Translations under genes and position numbers: made by a program
Part shown: one piece after another, positions 57,069 through 64,000 of the stretch
How the letters are laid out: each line of letters starts with the position of its first letter
How positions within the stretch are numbered: the stretch's first letter is position 1
Notes under the pieces: model-generated
Told to the model about the DNA's origin: nothing
Database searches by the model: none
The model's input: the letters and a program-made list of their open reading frames with translations, nothing else
Source of the DNA: Acidovorax sp. sif1233
GTDB lineage: Bacteria; Pseudomonadota; Gammaproteobacteria; Burkholderiales; Burkholderiaceae_C
Assembly: GCF_019218755.1 (NCBI RefSeq)
Contig: NZ_JAHUWZ010000003.1
Coordinates: forward strand, 1-64,000
Direction of reading: 5' to 3'
Length of the DNA stretch: 64,000 nucleotides

Positions 57069-57125
57069 CGTTTCTGCGGGCGGCCCCGCGTTTACCCCGA
57101 TGCTCCCGACAGCAAAATGACAGCT

Positions 57126-57143
57126 TGTAACGCGACTATTACA
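57126..57143. promoter_or_regulatory. Candidate operator upstream of the Bug leader ORF
   Basis: TGTAACGCGACTATTACA: an inverted repeat TGTAA/TTACA with an 8-base spacer, about 20 bases before the leader ORF start. A wider ATGACAG/CTGTCAT pair (57117 and 57159) encloses it. No family of regulator can be assigned. Confidence 0.3.
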
Positions 57144-57163
57144 TACTGCTGATGGAGACTGTC

Positions 57164-57262
57164 ATGCAGTTCGGCACTCTCCGGCTGCAGGGCCTGGCAT
57201 CCCAGTGCACGCTGCACGTGCCCGTTCAACGACCTGCCACCTTTTTGCGAGACACCGCATGA
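57164..57262 (+). CDS. Leader ORF of 32 codons overlapping the Bug gene
   Basis: ATG with GGAG seven bases ahead; the encoded peptide is MQFGTLRLQGLASQC and continues to TFLRDTA. Its stop overlaps the next start as ATGA. The Bug gene has no ribosome site of its own, so translation of this ORF probably feeds it by coupling. The peptide has no recognisable domain. It could also be a regulatory leader peptide. Reality as a translated unit is inferred. Confidence 0.45.
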   Translation: MQFGTLRLQGLASQCTLHVPVQRPATFLRDTA

Positions 57263-58296
57263 CATCCTTCAACCGCCGCCAGATCCTCACCCAGGCTGCC
57301 GCAGCCAGCGCCGTGGGCGCGCTCGGCGCATCGCTTGCAGCGCCTGCCTGGGCGCAGGCCGCCGGTGCAACTGCCGCTGGCGCGCGCGGCGCGCCCGCCA
57401 AGGCCTCCAGGCTGGCGCCCACGCTGCGCATCGTGATCCCAGCCAACCCCGGCGGTGGCTGGGACCAGACGGGCCGGGCGCTGGGTGCGGCCCTTGCCGC
57501 CGTCGGTGCGGCAGACCAGATCGAATACGAAAACGTCGGCGGCAAGGGCGGGACCATCGGCCTGGCCAAGTACGCGGAGAAGTACGGCAACGACGCCAAC
57601 ACCCTGCTGATGGGCGGCATGGTGATGGTGGGCGCCGTGGCCCTGCAGAAACCCGCCGTGGACCTGACCCACATCCAGCCGCTTGCACGGCTCACCAGCG
57701 ACTACTTGGTGGCGGCGGTGGCGGCCAAATCCCCCATCAAGAACGCCAAGGACCTGGCCGAAGCCATGCGCGCGGACCTGCGCGCCGTGCCGGTGGCCGG
57801 AGGCTCCGCGGGGGGCGTGGACCACATCTTTGCCGGGGTGCTGGCCCGCGCGTCCAAAGCCAGCCCGGAAGGCCTGGTCTACAAGCCCTTCGCTGGCGGC
57901 TCCGAAGTGGTGGACGCCGTCGTGTCCGGCGGTGCGGCGATGGGCCTTTCCGGCTACAGCGAATTCAGCGACGCCATCGCGGCGGGCAAGCTGCGCGCCA
58001 TCGGGGTATCGTCCCGCCGCAGCGCCTTTGGCCTGCCGGCCTTCCGTGAGCAGGGACTGGACGCGACCATGGCCAATTGGCGGGGCGTGTTCACCGGCAA
58101 AGGCGTGCCGCCCGCGCGCGTGGCCGAGATGCTGGCCGCGGTCGAGGCGGCCACCGCCCACGAGTCCTGGCTGCGCACGCTCAAGAACAATCGCTGGGAA
58201 CCCTCTTGGCTGACGGGCAAGGATTTGGCAGAGTTCATGGAGCTGGACCTCACCACGGCGCGGGTCATGGTGTACCTGCTCAAGCTGAAAGCCTAG
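57259..58296 (+). CDS. Bug/TctC-type tripartite tricarboxylate transporter binding protein
   Basis: A 345-residue periplasmic binding protein. The Tat-like signal ([13 protein letters not shown]) has cleavage near residue 32 (APAWAQ). The mature TctC fold has [18 protein letters not shown] near residue 57, [13 protein letters not shown] [12 protein letters not shown], and the conserved [10 protein letters not shown] segment. The ATG is reached by overlap with a leader ORF. No TctA/TctB membrane genes are adjacent, as for most orphan Bug proteins of betaproteobacteria; the ligand is unknown. Confidence 0.88.
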   Translation: MTSFNRRQILTQAAAASAVGALGASLAAPAWAQAAGATAAGARGAPAKASRLAPTLRIVIPANPGGGWDQTGRALGAALAAVGAADQIEYENVGGKGGTIGLAKYAEKYGNDANTLLMGGMVMVGAVALQKPAVDLTHIQPLARLTSDYLVAAVAAKSPIKNAKDLAEAMRADLRAVPVAGGSAGGVDHIFAGVLARASKASPEGLVYKPFAGGSEVVDAVVSGGAAMGLSGYSEFSDAIAAGKLRAIGVSSRRSAFGLPAFREQGLDATMANWRGVFTGKGVPPARVAEMLAAVEAATAHESWLRTLKNNRWEPSWLTGKDLAEFMELDLTTARVMVYLLKLKA

Positions 58297-58470
58297 AGAC
58301 ACCCCCGGGTCGCTTCGCGCCCCGGCGCAGCGGCCAGGAGCGGCCGCCCTTCGGGGCCGTGCAGGCCGGCGCCGGCAAACCGCTTGGAGTGGCGACGCCC
58401 GGCCCCGCAAGCGGGTGCGCCGCCCGCGCGGCGGGGGCGGCCCTTGCATGGCGGCCTCGGGCCATGGCCA
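58297..58470 (+). repeat. GC-rich dispersed intergenic repeat, copy 2
   Basis: Spacer between the Bug and chemoreceptor genes: CCCCCGGGTCGCTTCGCGCC, then GGCGCAGCGGCC and CGGCCGCCCTTCGGGG. It shares hairpin motifs with 25803-25935 and the inverted 60225-60311 segment. It is a dispersed-repeat candidate only. Confidence 0.4.
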
Positions 58471-58523
58471 TGCCAGTTGCCACCGCAGCCAGTTCATCTG
58501 AAAAGCATTGCCAGGAGCCGCTG

Positions 58524-60104
58524 ATGAAAATGTCCAACCACTCCATCGGCGCACGCATGGCCACCGCGCTGGGCCTGGTGCTCGCCCTTCTGCTGGGGGC
58601 CGCGCTGTTCGGAATCGCGGCCCTGTACCGCAGCCTGGGCACCTACGAGACCACGGTGCAGGAGCGCGTGGCCCAGGAACGCGCGGTAAGCCGCATGGAA
58701 AACGAGTTCAAGACCCAGGTGCAGGAGTGGAAGAACACCCTGCTGCGGGGCGAGGACTCGCGCAAGCGCGAGCTGCACTGGGCGGCGTTCCAGGCGAGCG
58801 AAAAGCGCGTCGCCGATGCGGCGAAGGCGCTGGAGCCCCAGCTGACCGATGCGCAGGAAAAGGCGGCGCTGCAGAAGTTCACGCAGGCCCACGCGCAGAT
58901 GGCGCAGGGCTACCGCAAGGGCTTTGAAGTGTTCCAGTCGCTCGGTTTTGTGCCCTCCGCGGGCGATGCCGACGTGGCCGACATCGACCAGGGCCCCGCC
59001 AGGCTGCTCACCGCCCTGAGCGAGCAGGTGGCCGCCAGCAGCACGGCCATTGCCGAACAGGCGGCGCTGAACGCGCGGCGGGCGCTCGCCAGCAGCCTGG
59101 TGGCGCTGGCGCTGGTCACGGCCCTGGGCGGCTGCGCGGGCTGGCTGCTCACGCGCTCGGTGGTGCGCCCGCTGCGGGTGGCCGTCTCGGTCGCCAACAA
59201 GGTGGCTGCGGGCGACCTGACCACGACCATCCGGGTCGATGGCAAGGACGAACCCGCGCGGTTGCTTGAGGCCCTGCGCACCATGCAGGAGAACCTGGAA
59301 AACGTGGTGTCGGGCGTGCGCAGCAACGCCGAGGGCGTGGCCAGCGCCAGCGCAGAGATCGCCCAGGGGAACGTGGACCTGAGCATGCGCACCGAGGAGC
59401 AGGCGTCGTCGCTGGACGAAACCACCTCGTCCATGCAGCAGCTGCAGGCGACCGTGCAGCAGAACGCCTCCAACGCGCAGCGCGCGAGCGAGCTGGCCCG
59501 CAATGGCGCATCGGTGGCCCAGCGCGGAGGCGACGTGGTGACACAGATGGTGACGGTGGTCCAGGGCATCCAGGACAGCTCGCGCCGCATTGCCGACATC
59601 ATCGGCGTCATCGACAGCATCGCGTTTCAGACCAACATCCTGGCGCTCAACGCCGCCGTGGAAGCCGCACGCGCCGGCGAGCAGGGGCGCGGCTTTGCCG
59701 TGGTGGCCAGCGAGGTGCGCAACCTGGCCACCCGCAGCGCGAGCGCCGCGCGCGAGATCAAGGAGCTGATCCAGACCAGCGTGGAGCGCGTGCAGGCCGG
59801 CTCCGACCTGGCCCGCAACGCGGGCAGCACCATGACGGAGGTGGTCTCCTCCATCCAGGGCGTGAGCGCGCTGATGAACGAAATCAGCCAGGCCAGCACC
59901 GCGCAGACCAGCGACATGCTGCGCGTCACGCAGGCCATCGTGCGCATGGACGAAACCACGCAGCAGAACGCGGCCCTGGTGGAAGAAAGCGCGGCGGCGG
60001 CCGGCAGCCTGAGCGGCCAGGCGCGCCAGCTGGTGGAGGCCGTGGAAGTGTTCCGCCTGCGCGGCAGCCACCGTGCCTTGGCATTGCCACCTGTGGCGCA
60101 TTGA
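58524..60104 (+). CDS. Methyl-accepting chemotaxis protein
   Basis: A 526-residue chemoreceptor. TM1 (about residues 10-33) and TM2 (about 190-212) flank a periplasmic helical ligand domain of about 155 residues. A HAMP domain follows (about 212-265), then the cytoplasmic signalling hairpin with the conserved tip [20 protein letters not shown] and [17 protein letters not shown]. It has no C-terminal CheR-binding pentapeptide. The ATG has AGGAG. The stimulus is unknown, and the adjacent Bug protein could in principle present it. Confidence 0.94.
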   Translation: MKMSNHSIGARMATALGLVLALLLGAALFGIAALYRSLGTYETTVQERVAQERAVSRMENEFKTQVQEWKNTLLRGEDSRKRELHWAAFQASEKRVADAAKALEPQLTDAQEKAALQKFTQAHAQMAQGYRKGFEVFQSLGFVPSAGDADVADIDQGPARLLTALSEQVAASSTAIAEQAALNARRALASSLVALALVTALGGCAGWLLTRSVVRPLRVAVSVANKVAAGDLTTTIRVDGKDEPARLLEALRTMQENLENVVSGVRSNAEGVASASAEIAQGNVDLSMRTEEQASSLDETTSSMQQLQATVQQNASNAQRASELARNGASVAQRGGDVVTQMVTVVQGIQDSSRRIADIIGVIDSIAFQTNILALNAAVEAARAGEQGRGFAVVASEVRNLATRSASAAREIKELIQTSVERVQAGSDLARNAGSTMTEVVSSIQGVSALMNEISQASTAQTSDMLRVTQAIVRMDETTQQNAALVEESAAAAGSLSGQARQLVEAVEVFRLRGSHRALALPPVAH

Positions 60105-60133
60105 ATGCCGCACAGGGACGTACTGGCGTCGAA

Positions 60134-60188
60134 CAAGCGCCTATTGCTATATTTTGTATAGCAAAAAGCCATTATTCAATAAGCGCCG
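60134..60188 (+). repeat. Dispersed AT/AGCGCTT stem-loop repeat, copy R4
   Basis: TTGCTATATTTTGTATAGCA, then AAAAGCCATTATTCAATAAG and CGCCGG. It keeps the TTGCTATATTTTxxATAGC head of R2 and an AAGCG tail; the first AGCGCTT arm is altered. It lies between the convergent chemoreceptor and Bug genes. Confidence 0.55.
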
Positions 60189-60224
60189 GACACCCGTTTC
60201 CATGGATTTTCTGGACCACGGCGG

Positions 60225-60311
60225 AGGATCTCCGTTGTCCAGCGGCCTGCGCATTGCCCCTGCAACCGGGGCCGCGCAGGCGCGCAGCGCCTCGGAGGGA
60301 GGGCTCCCCAA
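60225..60311 (-). repeat. GC-rich dispersed intergenic repeat, copy 3 (inverted)
   Basis: On the minus strand: CCCTCCCTCCGAGGCGCTGC, then GCGCCTGCGCGGCCCC and GCAGGGGCAATGCGCAGGCC. It shares the GAGGCGC-TGCGCGCC hairpin layout of the other GC-rich spacers and touches the stop codon of the Bug gene. Confidence 0.35.
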
Positions 60312-61328
60312 CTAATCTATCTTGAGCCCGGACTGCTTCACCAGCCTCGCCATGCGCGCCACCTCGGTGCGGAAGAACGCGGCCGTGGCATCCGGCGTTG
60401 TGGCCTGCAGCAGGTAGCCCTGGGCGAGCAGCGCGTCGCGCACCTCGGGCATCCCCAGGGTGGCGCGCACGGCCTGGTAGACCCGTTCGGTCTCCGCCTT
60501 GGGCAGGCCCGCGGGCCCCACCATGCCGACCCATCCATCCAGCGCGTACTGCGGCAGGCCCTGTTCCGCGATGGTGGGCAGATCCGGCAACAGCGGCGAG
60601 CGGGTGGTGGACGACAGGCCGATGGCCTTGAGCGTGCCCGCCTTCACATGCGGCGCCGCCACGGCCACCGCGATGAACGCCAGCTGGATCTGCCCGCCCA
60701 GCACGTCGGCCGTGAGCGGCCCCATGCCACGGTAGGGGATGTGCTTGATGTCGACCTGCGCTTCGTGCACGAACATCTCGGCCGCGAGGTGCAGGATGGT
60801 CCCGTTGCCCGACGAACCGTAGTTCAGGGTCCCGGGCTGGGCCTTGGCCAGGGCGATGAGTTCGCGCACGTTCCGGGCGGCCACCGAGGGGTGCGCCACC
60901 AGCACGAACGGCGTCGCACCGATCACGGTGATGGGCGTCACGTCGTCGACGGCATCGTACGGAATGCTCTTGAAGACGCTGGGGTTCACCACGTGGTTGT
61001 TGGACACCATGCCCAGTGCCGAGCCGTCCCTGGGCGCCTTGACGATCATCGAGGTGCCGGTGATGCCCCCCGCTCCGGGGAAGTTCTCGATCACCACGGC
61101 GCGCCCGAGCGACTTGCCCAGGCCGGGCCCGAAGGCGCGCGCCAGGCCGTCCACGCCCGAACCGGCGCTCACGGGCAGGATCAGGCGCAGCGGGCGCTCC
61201 GACGCCGCCTGGGCCCACGCGTGCAAAGGCGCTGCCAGGCCGGCGGCCAACGCGGCCAGCGCCGTGCGCCGGCGCAGCGCCGGTGGCGGGCAGGCGGGGT
61301 GGTGGTGGATGAAAGGATGGTGGTGCAT
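60312..61328 (-). CDS. Bug/TctC-type binding protein with His-rich N-terminus
   Basis: A 338-residue periplasmic binding protein of the Bug family. The first 10 residues contain six His (MHHHPFIHHH), then RRRTALAALAAG and a cleavage site near AWAQ; GGAG precedes the ATG, so the start is supported. The mature fold has LPVSAGSGVDGLARAF, GAGGITGTSMIVKA and the NYGSSGNGTILH loop. It is 69 bases downstream of a CaiB/BaiF CoA-transferase gene and probably captures that pathway's acid substrate. Confidence 0.88.
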   Translation of the reverse strand: MHHHPFIHHHPACPPPALRRRTALAALAAGLAAPLHAWAQAASERPLRLILPVSAGSGVDGLARAFGPGLGKSLGRAVVIENFPGAGGITGTSMIVKAPRDGSALGMVSNNHVVNPSVFKSIPYDAVDDVTPITVIGATPFVLVAHPSVAARNVRELIALAKAQPGTLNYGSSGNGTILHLAAEMFVHEAQVDIKHIPYRGMGPLTADVLGGQIQLAFIAVAVAAPHVKAGTLKAIGLSSTTRSPLLPDLPTIAEQGLPQYALDGWVGMVGPAGLPKAETERVYQAVRATLGMPEVRDALLAQGYLLQATTPDATAAFFRTEVARMARLVKQSGLKID

Positions 61329-61397
61329 GGCGGTTGTCTCCGTGTTGTGATCTCATCCATCGCCCGGCGGGTGCACGCGCCCCAGCGGGCGCATTGC

Positions 61398-62642
61398 TCA
61401 AGCCACGGCGTGCCTGTCCTGCAGCGCCTGGATCTGCGCGGGGGTGTAGCCCAGTTCCTGCATGAGCGCGCCGGTGTGCTGGCCCAGCACGGGCGGCTGC
61501 AGCCGCACGCCCAGGCGCTGGCCGTCCATGCGCAGCGGGCACAGCGTGGTGCGGGCGGTCTGCCCCGCCCGCTCGCCATCGGGCAGGGTGATGTCGGCCA
61601 GGCCGCCCGTGGCGTTGAGGTGCGGGTCGTCAAAGAGCTGCTCGGGCCGCGAAATGGGTGCGAACGGCAGGCCGTGTTTTTCAAAGATGGACGCCAGCTC
61701 GGCGGCGCTGTAAGTGGCCAGGCGCTGGCGCAAGTCGGGCATCAGCGTGGCACGGGCGCGCACCCGGTCGTTGTTCGTGGCCAGTTGCGGGTGGGCCTTG
61801 AGGTCGGCGAATCCCATGGCGTCGCAGAAGGTGATCCATTGCGCATCGCTGACGGCGGCCAGGAAAATCTGCTCGCCATCCTTCACGCTGAACACGTCGT
61901 ACAGCGCCCAGGACGAGATGCGGTCCGGCATGGGCGCGGCCGGCTGGCCGGTGACGGCGTACTGCATCATGTGCTGGCCGACCAGGAAGACGTTGTTCTC
62001 GAACAGCGCCGAATCCACCTCCTGCCCCCGCCCGGTGATGCCGCGCTGCATCAGCGCCGCCATGGCACCGATGGCGCCGAACATGCCGCCCATGATGTCG
62101 TTCACGCTGGTGCCCGCGCGCAGCGGGTCGCCGGGCCGGCCGGTCATGTAGGCCAGGCCGCCCATCATCTGCACCACCTCGTCGAGCGCCGTGCGGTGCT
62201 CATACGGGCCCGGCAAGAAACCGGTGTGGTTCACGTAGATCAGGCGCGGGTTGAGCTGGCTCAGGGCCGCGTGGTCCAGCCCGTATTTCGCCATCACGCC
62301 CGGCTTGAAGTTCTGCGCCACCACGTCGGCCGAGGCGGCCAGCTTGCGCGCGACCTCCAGGCCCTCGGGGCTGCGCAGGTCCAGCGCGATGCTCTTCTTG
62401 TTGCGGTTGAACATGGGGAAGAAGCCCGCGCCGGCGCCCAGCAGGTGGCGCGTGCGGTCGCCGTCCACGGGCTCGACCTTGATGACCTCGGCCCCGAGGT
62501 CCGCCAGCACCATGCCGCAGGTGGGGCCCATGACCATGTGGGTGAACTCCACCACGCGCAGGCCCTGCAGGGGCAGTGCACAGGGGGCAGAGGTGCCGGG
62601 TGGCGCGAGCGGGGAGGAAGAAGAATCGGTGTGGGATGTCAT
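61398..62642 (-). CDS. CaiB/BaiF family III CoA-transferase
   Basis: A 414-residue family III CoA-transferase. LRVVEFTHMVMGPTCGMVLA opens the fold, KVEPVDGD contacts CoA, and the catalytic Asp is D182 in TSVNDIMGG. Such enzymes move CoA between organic acids. Next to an HMG-CoA-lyase-like gene and a Bug protein it plausibly activates a branched dicarboxylic acid taken up by that system. It ends 69 bases before the Bug gene and starts 62 bases after the lyase gene stop. Confidence 0.9.
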   Translation of the reverse strand: MTSHTDSSSSPLAPPGTSAPCALPLQGLRVVEFTHMVMGPTCGMVLADLGAEVIKVEPVDGDRTRHLLGAGAGFFPMFNRNKKSIALDLRSPEGLEVARKLAASADVVAQNFKPGVMAKYGLDHAALSQLNPRLIYVNHTGFLPGPYEHRTALDEVVQMMGGLAYMTGRPGDPLRAGTSVNDIMGGMFGAIGAMAALMQRGITGRGQEVDSALFENNVFLVGQHMMQYAVTGQPAAPMPDRISSWALYDVFSVKDGEQIFLAAVSDAQWITFCDAMGFADLKAHPQLATNNDRVRARATLMPDLRQRLATYSAAELASIFEKHGLPFAPISRPEQLFDDPHLNATGGLADITLPDGERAGQTARTTLCPLRMDGQRLGVRLQPPVLGQHTGALMQELGYTPAQIQALQDRHAVA

Positions 62643-62704
62643 GGGGCGACGATACGGGATGGAAGGGCGCGCGGCGGTGGCTCAATGTTGAGCTCGTGGC
62701 GAGC

Positions 62705-63691
62705 TCAGTGGATGGCGGCCAGGGAGACGGCCCCTGCGCCGGTGCGCGGTACCCCGGCCTGCCACAGCGTGCCGTGCAGGGTCTCCCCGGCCAGCCAGCC
62801 CGCCACACGCTCGCGCAGCGCCAGCAGCGCGTCCACGTCGATGCCGGTTGCGACGCCCATGCGTTCCAGCATGAACACAAGGTCTTCGGTGGTGACATTG
62901 CCGCTGGCGCCCGGCGCGTGCGGGCAGCCGCCGATGCCGGCCAGGCAGGCATCAAAGCGGGTGATGCCGGTCTGCCAGGCCGCGTAGACGTTGGCCAGGC
63001 CCATGCCGCGCGTGTCGTGAAAGTGCGCGCAGGCCAGCCGGTCTCCCACCAGCGCGCGGGCCTTCTCGAACAGGCGGGCCACCGAGGCCGGGTCGGCATA
63101 GCCCACGGTGTCGGCCAGGCTCACATGGTCGGCCCCGGCATCCAGCAGGGCCTGCATCAGGCGCAGCACCTCGATCTCGGCCACCTCGCCCTGCAGGGTG
63201 CAGCCAAACGCCGTACCCACGCCGCCTTCGATCAGGCAGCGGCTGCCGCTGGCGTCGCGCAGCGCGCGGATGCGCGCCACCTCGGCCACCACGTCGTCGG
63301 GTGTCTTGCGCAGGTTGGCCAGGCTGTGGGCATGGCTGGCGGACAGGGGCACCACCATCAGGTCGGCGCCGCATTCAAGCGCACGTTCGGCGCCTTTGTA
63401 GTTGGGCACCAGCACCGAGGCGACCAGGCCCGGCAGGGTCTTGGCATGGGCCAGCACCTCGGCGGTGTCGGCCAGCTGGGGCAGCAGGCGGGCGGGCACG
63501 AAGGAGCCGACCTCGATCTCGCGCTGGCCCGCGGCATAGGCCGCGTCGAGCCAGTCGATCTTGTGCGCGGTGGACACCATGGTGGCGATGCTCTGCAGGC
63601 CGTCGCGCAGGCCCACTTCGCGCACCACGGCCCGCGCGGGCGCCATGCCGGGCGCGGGACGGGTCGCGGGGAAAAAAGAAGGGGTGTTCAC
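62705..63691 (-). CDS. Hydroxymethylglutaryl-CoA lyase-like enzyme
   Basis: A 328-residue HMGL-like TIM-barrel enzyme. REVGLRDGLQ (catalytic Asp30), IEVGSFVP, HFHDTRGMG metal His residues and the loop GGCPHAPGASGNVTTED with active Cys are conserved. The family cleaves 3-hydroxy-3-methylglutaryl-CoA to acetoacetate and acetyl-CoA; close relatives use citramalyl-CoA or longer chains. The N-terminal ~20 residues are Pro/Ala-rich. It is divergent from a LysR gene that begins at 63821. Confidence 0.9.
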   Translation of the reverse strand: MNTPSFFPATRPAPGMAPARAVVREVGLRDGLQSIATMVSTAHKIDWLDAAYAAGQREIEVGSFVPARLLPQLADTAEVLAHAKTLPGLVASVLVPNYKGAERALECGADLMVVPLSASHAHSLANLRKTPDDVVAEVARIRALRDASGSRCLIEGGVGTAFGCTLQGEVAEIEVLRLMQALLDAGADHVSLADTVGYADPASVARLFEKARALVGDRLACAHFHDTRGMGLANVYAAWQTGITRFDACLAGIGGCPHAPGASGNVTTEDLVFMLERMGVATGIDVDALLALRERVAGWLAGETLHGTLWQAGVPRTGAGAVSLAAIH

Positions 63692-63735
63692 GGCGTTGTC
63701 TCCAGCTCGTTGGTGTTCCGTGGGAGATTCTAGAA

Positions 63736-63790
63736 ATTCCCAACAGAATCAGAAAATACATCTCGGAAGCCATATGATTCCCAAAAGGAA
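63736..63790. promoter_or_regulatory. Candidate LysR operator repeats
   Basis: Direct copies ATTCCCAACAGAA (63736-63748) and ATTCCCAAAAGGAA (63777-63790) start 41 bp apart in the AT-rich spacer between the lyase-like gene and the divergent LysR gene. The second contains the dyad TTCC-N5-GGAA, and TTCTAGAA is just left of the first. This is a reasonable place for the regulator to bind both promoters. Confidence 0.4.
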
Positions 63791-63820
63791 CATCACAGTC
63801 TTTCAAGCGGAGGCAATTGC

Positions 63821-64000
63821 ATGCGCGATCTCGACCTGCAGACCCTGCGCCTGTTTGCCGCCGTGTGCGAGCAGCGCAGCATCGCGCGCGTGGCCGAGCA
63901 GGAGTCCATCGTGGGTTCGGCCATCAGCAAGCGGCTGGCCCAGCTGGAGGACACGGTGGGCACCGCCCTGCTGGTGCGCAAGCGGCGCGGCGTCATTCCT
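63821..64000 (+). CDS. LysR-type regulator, 5' part only
   Basis: Cut by the window end after 60 codons. It has MRDLDLQTLRLFAAVCEQRS then IARVAEQESIVGSAISKRLA and QLEDTVGTALLVRKRRGV, the LysR winged HTH. GGAGG is seven bases ahead of the ATG. It is divergent from the lyase/CoA-transferase/Bug operon and most likely regulates it. Confidence 0.9.
   Translation, partial: MRDLDLQTLRLFAAVCEQRSIARVAEQESIVGSAISKRLAQLEDTVGTALLVRKRRGVIP

Overview
This is a 64 kb, GC-rich chromosomal window with dense coding. Gene order (hisZ-purA, hflX-hflK-hflC, der-bamB-hisS-ispG, surE-pcm-nlpD, dnaG-rpoD), protein sequences and Bug/TctC-type substrate-binding proteins all point to a betaproteobacterium, most likely family Comamonadaceae (Acidovorax-like). 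The genus is inferred from family resemblance, not from a marker. I found no rRNA, tRNA, CRISPR, insertion sequence or prophage. No gene-free stretch exceeds about 300 bases.

Region 1 (about 0.2-23 kb, minus strand) is core genome, transcribed right to left. surE-pcm-nlpD-rluD comes first, then scpB-rluB-ndk-rlmN, then pilF/pilW-rodZ-ispG-hisS-yfgM-bamB-der-hfq-hflX-hflK-hflC-DUF2065-hisZ-purA-phosphoribosyltransferase. Many neighbours overlap by a few bases or sit under 30 bases apart, so these are long operons for outer-membrane assembly, translation, isoprenoid, histidine and purine functions.

Region 2 (23-29.5 kb, plus strand) holds a quinone-oxidoreductase-like enzyme, a soluble diguanylate cyclase, a Tat-exported PhoD-like phosphatase and a lipoprotein-type gamma-glutamyltransferase.

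Region 3 (29.5-40.8 kb, minus strand) is the most unusual part. It contains a SARP-type regulator (winged helix, BTAD, degenerate cyclase-like domain, AAA ATPase, helical repeats). Downstream are exported proteins: a collagen-like protein, two secreted tail-collar-domain proteins, an Ig-like protein with a C-terminal sorting-type signal, and a 1376-residue protein with cadherin-like repeats, FG-GAP repeats and IPTL-CTERM. Two almost identical heptamer direct repeats with 11-bp period, each 8-9 bp before a -10-like hexamer, stand in front of the collagen-like gene and the giant gene. This is the promoter layout described for SARP activators, so I propose an undescribed SARP-controlled surface-protein regulon.

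Region 4 (40.9-49.4 kb) is accessory metabolism: a secreted cupin, three successive divergent regulator/target pairs (TauE-like/LysR, PPOX-like/LysR, AhpD-like/AraC), an Imm5-like gene overlapping a small unknown gene, and an acyl-CoA synthetase.

Region 5 (49.4-57.1 kb) has a membrane diguanylate cyclase paired with a PotD-like periplasmic protein, then dnaG and rpoD with a clear terminator. Region 6 (57.1-64 kb) has a Bug protein preceded by an overlapping 32-codon leader ORF, a chemoreceptor, and a Bug/CoA-transferase/HMG-CoA-lyase-like cluster divergent from a LysR gene cut by the window end. Two families of dispersed intergenic repeats occur, four copies of one and about three of the other.
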